A stretch of DNA of 64,000 bases. Origin: Eubacteriaceae bacterium (lineage in GTDB: Bacteria > Bacillota > Clostridia > Lachnospirales > Lachnospiraceae). Under the pieces are notes generated by a model. The model was given only the letters and a program-made list of their open reading frames with translations, searched no databases and was not told where the DNA came from. Location: NCBI GenBank assembly GCA_910575665.1, contig CAJTFB010000018.1, positions 1-64,000 of the forward strand, written 5' to 3'. Positions 51,896 through 60,922 of this stretch are shown here, piece by piece. The first letter of the stretch is position 1; each line of letters starts with the position of its first letter. A program made the position numbers and the translations under genes.

Positions 51896-53293
51896 TCAGC
51901 TCACCCCTAGCTGTCTCAAACGGCTTCTCGCCTCAGCTGCCCGGCTGGAAGCCTCATCGATCTCAATAACCTTCTCATAGTATTCTATGGCCTTTTTCTT
52001 TTTCCCTCGCTGATGGTAAACCCGGCCCATAAAATACAACGCATCTAGATTCTCCGCGTCAACAGAAAGCACCTGTTTCAACAATTTTTCCGCATCGTCA
52101 TACTTTCCTCTGTTAAACTCAGCTCTTCCCTGTTCAAAGAGATTTTTCACATCCGCCTGGGTGATTTTCTTGGAAACCATCTTGAACAGTTCCTTCATCT
52201 CTTCTTTCTCAAAATCCGATTCTTTGTATTGGCTCACTGTACTGGCAGCCAGAAGCTTGTCACCATCATTATAATACTTAACAGCCAGAAGAAGATTGTT
52301 GCTCAATTCCAGCTTTGCCGTATTGGCGTCTTCTCCCTCGTCCAGTTTTTTCTGCAGTTTCGCCACATCTTGCTCCAGTTTTTCTTTCTGTTTCTGCACG
52401 GAAGACAACTGAGCCTCTTTCACAGACAACTGCTGATTGTTTTCAGCAATGCTGTCGGAATTATTTCCCAGGTTGTTTCCCAAAAGGGTGGGACGAATCA
52501 GCACAAAACTGACAACAAGACCGATAATCACTCCGATGATCACATTAATCACTGGCATCCAGTGCCGCTTCTCTTCCTTGTAAGCACCTACTGGTTGCAC
52601 ATTTGCCAAAGGATCCTTTTTGGGCTGTTGGCGATATGCCCTAGCGGAATTCTCCCGGCTCTTGCCTTCATTTTCACTAAATTTATCACCGATCTCCTGC
52701 ATGTAACGCAGAGTGGTCGTATTGTTATAGTCAATCCGCCTCGCCCGTTTGAGGCATTTGGCAGCTTTGGAATACTCTTTAGACTTCATATACAACAGTG
52801 CCAGAAGTTGTAAGGCGCGGACAAATTTAGGATTCAGACTGACCACCTTTTTCAGTTGGATCACCGCCAGATCTTCATTGCCCCCCTTCGCCGCATTCAG
52901 CGCGGAGTTGTATTTTTTTATCGTTTGATTCACCGCATCCAGTGCTGTCTGGTTTTTCTGAATGACGTTGATATAATATTGTGCTCGGTTATTTTCCGGC
53001 TGAAGATATCGGCTAAGCACCCACTCACTCAATGCCGCTACAGTCTCCCCCATCTCGTTATACACAAGCCCCAGAAGATTGCGGGCATTGGTATTGTATT
53101 TATCAAACTGCAGACTTTTTTTCAATACCATGATTGCCCCAGAGAGATCACGCACCTGAGCTTTCTCCAGTCCCATGTTGTAGTACGCATTTGAAATTCT
53201 TCTTACATGATATATGATCGACAGATCCTGTCCACAAAATCTGCAAATTTCCATCTCATCGTTTATGTTTGCATCACATCTTGGACATCTCAT
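51896..53293 (-). CDS. Zinc-ribbon TPR membrane protein
   Basis: An N-terminal zinc ribbon (RCPRCDANIND, then CRFCGQDL) is followed by tetratricopeptide repeats (residues ~30-210), a membrane helix (VINVIIGVIIGLVVSFVLI, ~248-266), a coiled coil (QLSVKEAQLSSVQKQKEKLE) and further TPRs at the C-terminus (ALYFMGRVYHQRGKKKKAIE). Cytoplasmic and extracytoplasmic TPR arms on one anchor suggest a scaffold across the membrane. It lies just upstream of spoIIA, in a common Lachnospiraceae order. It forms an operon with a 47-residue gene 28 bases before. Confidence 0.8.
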   Translation of the reverse strand: MRCPRCDANINDEMEICRFCGQDLSIIYHVRRISNAYYNMGLEKAQVRDLSGAIMVLKKSLQFDKYNTNARNLLGLVYNEMGETVAALSEWVLSRYLQPENNRAQYYINVIQKNQTALDAVNQTIKKYNSALNAAKGGNEDLAVIQLKKVVSLNPKFVRALQLLALLYMKSKEYSKAAKCLKRARRIDYNNTTTLRYMQEIGDKFSENEGKSRENSARAYRQQPKKDPLANVQPVGAYKEEKRHWMPVINVIIGVIIGLVVSFVLIRPTLLGNNLGNNSDSIAENNQQLSVKEAQLSSVQKQKEKLEQDVAKLQKKLDEGEDANTAKLELSNNLLLAVKYYNDGDKLLAASTVSQYKESDFEKEEMKELFKMVSKKITQADVKNLFEQGRAEFNRGKYDDAEKLLKQVLSVDAENLDALYFMGRVYHQRGKKKKAIEYYEKVIEIDEASSRAAEARSRLRQLGVS

Positions 53294-53321
53294 TGGAATC
53301 CTCCTAATTCTTTGTCGTACA

Positions 53322-53465
53322 TCACACCGTTGACCTAGTTTCTGAAATCAACTCTCTCACAATATCTGTCACATCCGTAAGATTATTATTATTTACTGCA
53401 TTTTCCACCTGTTCTACATCCAGGCTTGGCTCATATTTTTCTAGTTCTTCCTCAAAATTTATCAT
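53322..53465 (-). CDS. Conserved-looking 47-residue acidic protein
   Basis: An ATG seven bases after GGGAGG opens a frame of 47 codons beginning MINFEEELEKYEPSLDVEQ and continuing with a Leu-Thr-Asp-Val-Thr-Asp helix; it ends 28 bases before the TPR gene. The consensus promoter lies about 70 bases upstream of it. The peptide is acidic and helical with no membrane segment. I believe similar small proteins occur next to this TPR gene in relatives, but cannot check. Confidence 0.7.
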   Translation of the reverse strand: MINFEEELEKYEPSLDVEQVENAVNNNNLTDVTDIVRELISETRSTV

Positions 53466-53533
53466 CTTCTGACCTCCCTTTTAGCATAATGGCCATCGTC
53501 AATCATCATCACTAGGCAATTGCCCTATGAAAC

Positions 53534-53562
53534 ATAATACCTATTTTTATAGAAAAAAGCAA
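53534..53562 (-). promoter_or_regulatory. Promoter of the small-protein/TPR operon
   Basis: TTGCTT at 53562-53557, 17 bases, TATTAT at 53539-53534. Confidence 0.6.
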
Positions 53563-53621
53563 GGGGAAAAACGTGTTTTTTGACAAAAGCTATCGCAATT
53601 TTTGACAAATCCAAAACAACA

Positions 53622-54524
53622 TTATTTTAGCTCTCTCAGTTTCCGGTAAAATGTGGATCGGGACACAATTCCCAGGCGCTGCATCGCCTCCGCCTCGGAT
53701 ATCTTTTTGGCATGAAACAGATCGGATATTTTTTGAATCTTTTCAGGTTCGATCTGCATCGGCCGGCGTCCGCGATAAGCCCCTCTGCTTTTTGCCCCTT
53801 CTACTCCCCGGCGGTGTTTTAGCATCTGTAAACTTTTTCCCGCATAATATTGTCTCTGAAGGATCGATAATACTGCACTTCTTACCGTTTTGTCTATAAC
53901 AATTTTCTCCTTTTTAAACCTTATCACTGCTCCCGTAGCTACCATACGAAGCAGATGTTCTGTGTAGACCGACGGGTTATTGGAAACCACGCTCTGATTG
54001 CTGATAAGAACCTGATCCCCATACTGTAGCTGACATAACACAGTATTCAGGTCGTTATAAGCAAACTCTCTGGTCCCCTCCCGGTATGGTTCCAGGATCA
54101 AAGGATCACCGCCGCCATACTGCGACATTCGTATCAGCCATTCTAACCGGTTATAAGAATCCATACCCACTTCTTCCAATAGTTCCGCCAGATCTTCCCT
54201 GTCTTTAGACGGGCTTCTCATTGAAATAAACACTGGCTGTCTGTTGGCACGGTAGTAATGTTTTCGCCGAAGTTCCATGGCGATTCCCGGAATCCCCTGA
54301 AATCCCTCCTCCCCCAAACCATCCACCACATCCCAGTAGGGAGAGATCACATACTGATAACCTGCTTCCGAAAATAATTGATATTCTATTTTTCCCACAC
54401 TGTACTTTTCTCCATAACGCCCCACCGCTTTGATTACCCCCACACTGGTGCTGACTATTTCACCGGACAACGGCGCTGTGTGCTTATTTATTGGCTGGTT
54501 GTTTCTGAGCATATTTTTATACAC
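53622..54524 (-). CDS. Resolvase-like DNA-binding protein with an unknown N-terminal domain
   Basis: The C-terminal ~50 residues are a resolvase-type helix-turn-helix (GRRPMQIEPEKIQKISDLF, AEAMQRLGIVSRSTFYRKL). Before it, NDLNTVLCQLQYGDQVLISN and YTEHLLRMVATGAVIRF look like the middle of a serine recombinase catalytic domain, but the catalytic serine region (YxRVS) is absent. The first ~140 residues (GKIEYQLFSEAGYQYVISPY, IPGIAMELRRKHYYRANRQP) match nothing I know. It probably binds DNA without recombining it. It follows the HipA-like gene by 18 bases, so they act as a pair. Confidence 0.55.
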   Translation of the reverse strand: MYKNMLRNNQPINKHTAPLSGEIVSTSVGVIKAVGRYGEKYSVGKIEYQLFSEAGYQYVISPYWDVVDGLGEEGFQGIPGIAMELRRKHYYRANRQPVFISMRSPSKDREDLAELLEEVGMDSYNRLEWLIRMSQYGGGDPLILEPYREGTREFAYNDLNTVLCQLQYGDQVLISNQSVVSNNPSVYTEHLLRMVATGAVIRFKKEKIVIDKTVRSAVLSILQRQYYAGKSLQMLKHRRGVEGAKSRGAYRGRRPMQIEPEKIQKISDLFHAKKISEAEAMQRLGIVSRSTFYRKLRELK

Positions 54525-54542
54525 TCCCCTTTCCCAATCCTT

Positions 54543-55391
54543 TTACATCCGCTTCTCAAAGGGCCTCAACAAAAGGTTTTTATATCGTTCTTCCAGAATT
54601 GTTATTAGAAATTTCTTACGAATGCTGCTGGTAAACGCCACACTCTCCACGAGATAATTTACTGCTGCAAAATCTATTTTTTGAATCATTCTCCACAAAG
54701 CCCTGTCACATTCCCTGAAATGATGGCCGGAAATGATATCAAAATAAGAACGTGCTCTTCCTTTATGTTGGATCTTTGGTATCGGTATGTCAAATATCCT
54801 GCGCTGCATTTCTTCCTTTGAAGCCAGGATCTCACGACACTGTTCGTCCGTAACAACGTCTGGAAAAAGGCAGGAATCACTTCCCAGAACAGGGGCAGGA
54901 GAATACCAGTCTCCCTTTTTCAAAATCCCCCAGCTGCTACCGTCCCGTTCTCCATTTGCCACAAAAGCATCGATGATAACCATATCCCAAAAAGTATTGA
55001 TTATTACTTTTGCTGCTGACAGGCCAAGAAACATAGTCAGAGCCTCTATGATCTGCTCATATTCGTATTGTACTGGCTTGCCTGTAATATCCATAAAATA
55101 TTCCCCCAGCTGGTCAAATGAGATAAAGGTCTCCTCTTTAGAAGTAAAGTCTTTGCACAGAACCACTTCCTCCCCCTGGCACGTTCCCAGCCAGGTATCC
55201 TGGGTCATGACTCCCAGCATGTCAAAGATATGGCTTCCCAAATATTCAGACACATGATCACAAACCACCCTACCTGATAAATTCCTTCGGTATTTTATGA
55301 CATAATTTTCACCATTGATAAGGAGGCCGTCCTTCTTTCTCCTCCCGGCATAAAAGCGTCCATTTTTCCGATATCTGGATAATTCTCGCAT
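54543..55391 (-). CDS. HipA/CtkA-like kinase-fold protein with altered catalytic residues
   Basis: The fold is suggested by YVIKYRR (ATP-binding Lys ~33), FWDMVIIDAFVANGERDG (catalytic loop region, ~134-151) and APVLGSDSCLF (~166-176). In active HipA/CtkA kinases the loop reads NxDRHxxN and the metal site has an Asp in the second block; here these are NGERDGSS and LGSDS, so the catalytic Asp, the Asn and the metal Asp are replaced. It may be a pseudokinase or use other chemistry. There is no HipB-type antitoxin; the next gene is resolvase-like. It lies between valS and a TPR operon. Confidence 0.6.
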   Translation of the reverse strand: MRELSRYRKNGRFYAGRRKKDGLLINGENYVIKYRRNLSGRVVCDHVSEYLGSHIFDMLGVMTQDTWLGTCQGEEVVLCKDFTSKEETFISFDQLGEYFMDITGKPVQYEYEQIIEALTMFLGLSAAKVIINTFWDMVIIDAFVANGERDGSSWGILKKGDWYSPAPVLGSDSCLFPDVVTDEQCREILASKEEMQRRIFDIPIPKIQHKGRARSYFDIISGHHFRECDRALWRMIQKIDFAAVNYLVESVAFTSSIRKKFLITILEERYKNLLLRPFEKRM

Positions 55392-55414
55392 ATTTCATAT
55401 CCCCTGCTCAATAA

Positions 55415-55446
55415 AATGCCAGAATCCAACAATGAATTCTGGCATT
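55415..55446 (-). terminator. Terminator of valS
   Basis: AATGCCAGAAT/ATTCTGGCATT stem with a TT-rich tail, about 65 bases after the valS stop. It would separate valS from the HipA-like gene. Confidence 0.8.
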
Positions 55447-55508
55447 CTTCGATTCAATTCAGTCCCTAGCCTGACGATGCCGTCGAGCTAAAAGGATGGA
55501 CCATGGTT

Positions 55509-58160
55509 TTACAATAACTGGGCTAGACGTTCCTTCACCTGAGCCATCATACTCTGGTATTTTTCCAGTTTGGCCCTCTCCTCTTCTATCTTTTTGGCTG
55601 GCGCCTTATTTACAAAGTTTGGGTTGCCCAGCATTCCCTCAGAACGTTTGAGTTCTCCCATCAATTTTTTCTCTTCCTTCTGAAGACGCTCGATCTCTTT
55701 CGCCACATCCACAAGCTCTGCAAAAGGCATGTAAATCGTTCCCTTGTCGATCACTACGGATACGGCATCCTGTTCGATACCCGATTTGTCACTCTGGATC
55801 ACCACCTCGCTGGCAAAGCCCAGAGTGGCAAAAAATACCTTATTGGTCTCAAATATTTCTTGTACCGCTGCATCCTCTGTCACAACGATCACTTTTGCCT
55901 TTTTGCTCGGCGGAACATTCATCTCACCGCGGACATTACGGATTCCTTTTACGGCTTCTTTGATGCGCTCTACCGCTTCCATATCTGCTTTGAAGGCAGC
56001 CGTCACTTCCGAATATACTGGCCAATCAGAAACCATGATAGAAACCTCTTCATTCTCCATAAGGGTACAATAAATCTCCTCCGTAATAAACGGCATATAC
56101 GGATGAAGAAGTTTCAGCGCGTCAATCAGCACATTCTTTAGGGTATACAAAGCCGCTGCCTTGGTCTCGTCCTCTTCATTGTATAGACGTGGTTTTACCA
56201 TCTCGATATACCAGTCACAGAACTCTTCCCAGATAAAGTCATACATCTTCTGCACGGCAATTCCCAGATCAAAGGTCTCCATCAGAGCGGTGACATCTCT
56301 CACCAACTGGTTACATTTGGCAAGAATCCATTTATCCGCCTGGGTAAACTGGGAGGGATCCACTTCTTTGTCCGCCAGCCCCTCATTCTGGGCAAAATTC
56401 ATCATAATAAAGCGCGACGCATTCCACACTTTGTTGGCAAAGTTACGGCTTGCTTCCACCCGCTCCCAGTAAAAACGCATATCATTTCCCGGCGCGTTCC
56501 CCGTCACCAGGGTCAGACGCAGGGCATCCGCACCATATTTGTCAATGACCTCAAGAGGATCGATGCCGTTGCCAAGAGATTTACTCATCTTGCGCCCCTG
56601 GGAATCCCTCACCAGACCATGGATCAGCACAGTGTCAAAGGGCACCTGTCCCGTCTGCTCGATGCCGCTGAACATCATGCGCATAACCCAGAACGGAATG
56701 ATATCATATCCGGTCACAAGAGTATTGGTGGGATAAAAATATTTCATCTCTTCTGTTTCATCTGGCCATCCCAGCGTGGAAAATGGCCACAGTGCAGAAC
56801 TGAACCAGGTATCCAGAGTATCAGGATCCTGTCGCATTTTCTTGCCGCATTTTGGACAGTGCGCCTCATTTTCCTTGGTAACGACCAGTTCGCCGCAGTC
56901 GTCACAGTAAAATGCAGGGATCTGATGCCCCCACCAGAGCTGCCGGGATATACACCAGTCGCGGATGTTCTCTAGCCAGTGAAAATAGGTTTTGTTAAAA
57001 TGGTCTGGAACAAAACGGGTCTCTCCCTTTTTTACAGCCTCGATCGCCGGTCCTGCCAAAGGTTTCATTTTTACAAACCACTGTTTGCTCACCTTGGGCT
57101 CTACCGTAGTTCCGCAGCGGTAGCAGGTTCCTACATTGTGGTCGTGATCCTCCACTTTCACCAGGGCTCCCTCTGCCTCCAGGTCTTTCACGATCTCTTT
57201 TCTCGCCTCATAACGGTCCATGCCTGCATATTTTTCATACTTATCCACGATCTTCGCATCGTCTGTCATCACATGGATCACAGGAAGATCGTGACGCAGA
57301 CCAACCTCAAAGTCATTCGGATCGTGGGCTGGCGTGATCTTTACCACTCCAGTACCAAATTCCATATCCACATAATCATCTGCAATCAGCGGAATTTCAC
57401 GATGTACGATGGGAAGCACCAGCTTTTTACCCACCATATCTTTATACCGGTCATCTTTTGGATTTACCGCCACAGCAGTATCTCCCAGCAGTGTCTCCGG
57501 CCTGGTGGTCGCCAGATTGATATATCCGCTGCCATCGGCAAAAGGATAGCGCAGATGCCAGAAATGACCTTTCTGGTCTTCGTACTCTACCTCTGCATCC
57601 GAGATGGACGTCAGACAGTGGGGACACCAGTTAATGATACGTTCTCCCCGGTAAATCAGCCCTTTATCATACAGTTTTACAAAGACTTCCCTCACCGCCT
57701 TGTTGCAGCCCTCATCCATGGTAAACCGTTCTCTGTCCCAGTCACAGGATGAGCCCATCTTTTTCAGCTGGGATACGATCCGGCCGCCGTACTGTTTTTT
57801 CCAGTCCCAGGCTCTCTCTAAAAATTTCTCCCTTCCGATATCTTCCTTGGAAATGCCCTCTTCTCTCATTGATTCCACGATTTTTGCCTCGGTGGCAATG
57901 GAGGCGTGGTCCGTCCCCGGAAGCCACAGTGCTTCAAAGCCCTGCATTCTCTTAAACCGGATGATGATGTCCTGCAGCGTATTGTCCAGGGCATGTCCCA
58001 TGTGAAGCTGCCCTGTGATGTTCGGCGGCGGAATCACAATCGTGTATGGCTTTTTATCCGGATTTACCTCTGCGTGAAAATACTTTTTGTTCACCCATTT
58101 GGTATAGAGACGGTCTTCGATGTCTTTTGGGTTGTAGTTCTTTTCCAGTTCTTTTTTCAT
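55509..58160 (-). CDS. valS: Valyl-tRNA synthetase
   Basis: A class I synthetase: the HIGH motif is in PPNITGQLHMGHAL and the KMSKS motif in GRKMSKSLGNG; the editing domain and the C-terminal coiled coil (EIERLQKEEKKLMGELKRSE) are present, giving the usual 883 residues. A zinc site (CDDCGELVVT...CPKCGKKM) is inserted. It charges tRNA-Val and is controlled by a T-box leader. Confidence 0.97.
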   Translation of the reverse strand: MKKELEKNYNPKDIEDRLYTKWVNKKYFHAEVNPDKKPYTIVIPPPNITGQLHMGHALDNTLQDIIIRFKRMQGFEALWLPGTDHASIATEAKIVESMREEGISKEDIGREKFLERAWDWKKQYGGRIVSQLKKMGSSCDWDRERFTMDEGCNKAVREVFVKLYDKGLIYRGERIINWCPHCLTSISDAEVEYEDQKGHFWHLRYPFADGSGYINLATTRPETLLGDTAVAVNPKDDRYKDMVGKKLVLPIVHREIPLIADDYVDMEFGTGVVKITPAHDPNDFEVGLRHDLPVIHVMTDDAKIVDKYEKYAGMDRYEARKEIVKDLEAEGALVKVEDHDHNVGTCYRCGTTVEPKVSKQWFVKMKPLAGPAIEAVKKGETRFVPDHFNKTYFHWLENIRDWCISRQLWWGHQIPAFYCDDCGELVVTKENEAHCPKCGKKMRQDPDTLDTWFSSALWPFSTLGWPDETEEMKYFYPTNTLVTGYDIIPFWVMRMMFSGIEQTGQVPFDTVLIHGLVRDSQGRKMSKSLGNGIDPLEVIDKYGADALRLTLVTGNAPGNDMRFYWERVEASRNFANKVWNASRFIMMNFAQNEGLADKEVDPSQFTQADKWILAKCNQLVRDVTALMETFDLGIAVQKMYDFIWEEFCDWYIEMVKPRLYNEEDETKAAALYTLKNVLIDALKLLHPYMPFITEEIYCTLMENEEVSIMVSDWPVYSEVTAAFKADMEAVERIKEAVKGIRNVRGEMNVPPSKKAKVIVVTEDAAVQEIFETNKVFFATLGFASEVVIQSDKSGIEQDAVSVVIDKGTIYMPFAELVDVAKEIERLQKEEKKLMGELKRSEGMLGNPNFVNKAPAKKIEEERAKLEKYQSMMAQVKERLAQLL

Positions 58161-58196
58161 TTTTACCTTTCCTTTCTCACTTTACCACAAGCGTGG

Positions 58197-58360
58197 GCTC
58201 ATCGTTGAGGCTGGCGCCTTCTTTAACTTCGCATCTCGAAACTACGCCGCGCACACTCTTCGCCTGCTTTGCAGGCTCATCGTTGAGGCTGGCGCCTCAT
58301 AGTTCCAGAAAGGCAGACACATTTTCGTGCAAGCACGAATGTGCCTGCCTTTCTGGAACT
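58197..58360. repeat. Direct repeats and a long palindrome between the T-box and valS
   Basis: GCTCATCGTTGAGGCTGGCGCC occurs twice as a direct repeat, at 58197-58218 and 58275-58296, separated by 78 bases. Between and after them are GCCTGCTTTGCAGGC and a near-perfect 60-base palindrome (58301-58360) with arms AGTTCCAGAAAGGCAG and the apical loop GTGCAAGCAC. The apical sequence resembles the inner hairpin of the other dispersed repeats. This is an extra ~200-base block not needed for a T-box. Confidence 0.65.
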
Positions 58361-58377
58361 GCGCGGCTTGTAGCGGA

Positions 58378-58707
58378 CAAAAATAGCTTCGGGCTGGTAT
58401 CAGCCCGAAGCTATAAGATCTTCCGGTTTATCTGGTACCATCCCATTTATAAGGGCGAGCTGGTTCAGTCTCGCGGTACCACCTTATTTCAAATAAAGAG
58501 TTCACTTTATTCCTCATTCTGCTGATAACGGGGCAAACCGTCACTTTCTACTGAGCGCAGCGCCAGAGGCCACGCCGTTCAAAAATCCTGCTCAGAAGCT
58601 ACCTTCCATCATAAGGCTGCCCGAATGTCTTTCAGCCGGTGAACATTCTCTCTTTGGGGACCTATATGACGTACTCCTCTTCGTCAAAGCATTTTTTAAT
58701 ATCTATA
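58378..58707 (-). ncRNA. T-box riboswitch leader of valS
   Basis: The minus-strand leader has the conserved T-box sequence AAGGTGGTACCGCG (58485-58472), an AGTA-containing specifier loop near its 5' end, and a terminator hairpin TAGCTTCGGGCTG/CAGCCCGAAGCTA (58384-58413) followed by a T-run. A GTA valine codon in the context GGTAGC is the likely specifier; the assignment of that loop is by eye. Uncharged tRNA-Val would favour the antiterminator (ATAAGG/CCTTAT with GCGAG/CTCGC). Confidence 0.9.
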
Positions 58708-58713
58708 TCCTTT

Positions 58714-58742
58714 ATAATAAATAATATTCTAATACCTGTCAA
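58714..58742 (-). promoter_or_regulatory. Promoter of the T-box-valS transcript
   Basis: TTGACA at 58742-58737, 17 bases, TATTAT at 58719-58714. Confidence 0.75.
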
Positions 58743-58795
58743 GTCAAAACTGAAAGTCACCAGCCTGGCCCATCGGTGCTAATTTTAACCTCGAT

Positions 58796-60874
58796 CTAAT
58801 AAGTAAATTCACTTAAAAGCTGTTCCAGTTTGGCAATCTTCTCCCCACTCTGGTCCACAAGTTCCTGAGCATGAGCGGCAGCGCCCGCCAGGTGATTTGT
58901 CTTTTCTGCGATTTCTGAAACGCCTCCCGCTGACTCTCCTACCGTCTGGCCGATACGGTCCAAAGAGTGGACGATCTCTTCCATCGCCCTGGCCAGATCT
59001 TCTACCAGGCTATGAACCGATGCCATAAATTCTTCAAAAGTAGCGGCATCCGAATGGTACGCAGCCCCCACCTCACGAAACTGCTGATAATCTCCCACAA
59101 CATTTTTTTCCAGGAATTCCGTGGATGTACTGATGCAGGAACCCATATTTTTTACAGCGCTTTCCACCTCATAAACCATTTTCTTGATATCATCTGCTGA
59201 CACCTGGGTCTGTCCTGCCAGACTTCCGATCTCCGACGCCACCACGGCAAATCCCTTGCCTGCCTCTCCGGCTCTGGCTGCCTCGATGGAAGCATTTAGC
59301 GCCAGAAGATTGGTCTGGGAGGAAATGTCGCTTATGGCCTGGATCAATTCATGGATCTTATCCACAGCTTTCGCCTGTTGAAGTGCCGACTCCGTATTTA
59401 CCTTTAATTCTTCATAAACCTCTCTTGTTCGCTCATTGGCAGTCTTAGTATGGTTTTCCAACTCTTCCGCCCGCTGTTTGACTTCTCTGGATATATCACG
59501 TCCCCGGAGGGATACCTCGTTGATCTCCTGTACATTTCCATTTACATTTTCCACATTCCTCAATATGATATCCATCGTCGAAGCAGATTCCTCCATGCCG
59601 GCAGACATCTCTTCCATCGTAGCGGAATTTTCCTGGCAGAGATCATTTGTGGTCTTCATGACCTCATCCAGAGAAATGACGCCTTCTTTTACCACTGTAC
59701 AAGAGTCGCTGATCTCTGATGTCATGCTTCCAAATTCATCCTGCATCAATTCCACCGCTCTGGACATCTGACCGATCTCATCTCTCCGTCGAGAAAGAGT
59801 TTGAATGCTAGGATCTTTCTTCAAATTCAGTTTAGCGATCTGATCCACCAGCTCCGTGATCCGGCAGATCGGCTTAGAAATCCTTCCGCTGATAAACCAC
59901 CCGCAAATACAGGAGCAGAGCAGGCCGCACAGGAGGAACAACGCCATGATTTTCAATAGTGATACGGACTTTGCCTGTATATCCGATTCGGGCGCTGTCA
60001 ATATGTATTTCATACCGTTTGCCAGTGTCAGATATGCCATCAATTTATTCTGCCCCTTATATTGATAGAAATTAACCTGATCCTCTTTCCCTGTATCGGC
60101 TATGATCTTTTCGGCTTCCGGGGCCATATCCTTTAGGCTGTCCCCCAGCTGATACTCTTTATGGGCTACGATATTATGGTTTGTATCCACCAGACAGGAA
60201 TAACCATTTTCGTAAATGGAGGCTTCCGATATCATGTTCTCGATGGTCTCCAGGCTGATATCCATCCCAATGATCCCCACAGATTCATTTTCCATATAAA
60301 CGGGTACTACATAAGAGATCATACTTACATTGATATTCTGATTCAGATAGGGATTCATCCAGGTCGGCTTTTTATTCTCCACAGGTATGTAATACCACCC
60401 CACATGCTCCAAATCATCTTTTTCAAATGTACTAAAATCCGTAGGTTCGATACTTTCAAACCCATCTTTCGTAGAATTTCTGGTGAGGAACAGTCCGGAA
60501 GTAGGCTCTGTAAAATCAGGATTGTATCGGATATACGCCGTAAGTGCTCCATCCGTCTTTTCGGCAAAATGGCGCAGTGTATCTTCCAGTCCCTCGGTGT
60601 ACGCCTCCACATACTTCGGATCCGTCTTAAATTTTTCAAAATCTGTCAAATTACCCACAGAAATATCCGTCAAAGTGTCTACCGACTGCTGGATCTTTGT
60701 GAGAATCCCGTCAAACTGCGTTTTCCTCTCCTCTGCCCTTGCCAGCATATAATCCTTAGAGTCACTGTCTGCCATATCGCTAGAAAACAGGTAGCTGAGT
60801 ACTCCCAGACTCAGTCCCATAATTAGTGAACACACCACAGCGATCGTCGCTATCTTTCTTCTGATTGTATACAT
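58796..60874 (-). CDS. Methyl-accepting chemotaxis protein with a Cache sensor domain
   Basis: Two membrane helices ([18 protein letters not shown] near the start, [18 protein letters not shown] about residue 310) flank an extracellular Cache-type ligand domain ([36 protein letters not shown]). HAMP and the conserved signalling hairpin ([20 protein letters not shown]) follow. It should sense a small molecule and signal through CheW/CheA. The start is probably the third ATG (60874), nine bases after GGGG. A metzincin-type protease gene precedes it. Confidence 0.9.
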   Translation of the reverse strand: MYTIRRKIATIAVVCSLIMGLSLGVLSYLFSSDMADSDSKDYMLARAEERKTQFDGILTKIQQSVDTLTDISVGNLTDFEKFKTDPKYVEAYTEGLEDTLRHFAEKTDGALTAYIRYNPDFTEPTSGLFLTRNSTKDGFESIEPTDFSTFEKDDLEHVGWYYIPVENKKPTWMNPYLNQNINVSMISYVVPVYMENESVGIIGMDISLETIENMISEASIYENGYSCLVDTNHNIVAHKEYQLGDSLKDMAPEAEKIIADTGKEDQVNFYQYKGQNKLMAYLTLANGMKYILTAPESDIQAKSVSLLKIMALFLLCGLLCSCICGWFISGRISKPICRITELVDQIAKLNLKKDPSIQTLSRRRDEIGQMSRAVELMQDEFGSMTSEISDSCTVVKEGVISLDEVMKTTNDLCQENSATMEEMSAGMEESASTMDIILRNVENVNGNVQEINEVSLRGRDISREVKQRAEELENHTKTANERTREVYEELKVNTESALQQAKAVDKIHELIQAISDISSQTNLLALNASIEAARAGEAGKGFAVVASEIGSLAGQTQVSADDIKKMVYEVESAVKNMGSCISTSTEFLEKNVVGDYQQFREVGAAYHSDAATFEEFMASVHSLVEDLARAMEEIVHSLDRIGQTVGESAGGVSEIAEKTNHLAGAAAHAQELVDQSGEKIAKLEQLLSEFTY

Positions 60875-60922
60875 TTTCATCATCCCCTTTGATCTATTTT
60901 AGTAACATGTTATTCCTGTTTC

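Noticed and set aside
53622-54524. Active serine recombinase or invertase
   Set aside because: The catalytic serine motif near the N-terminus is missing and no inverted recombination sites are visible nearby.
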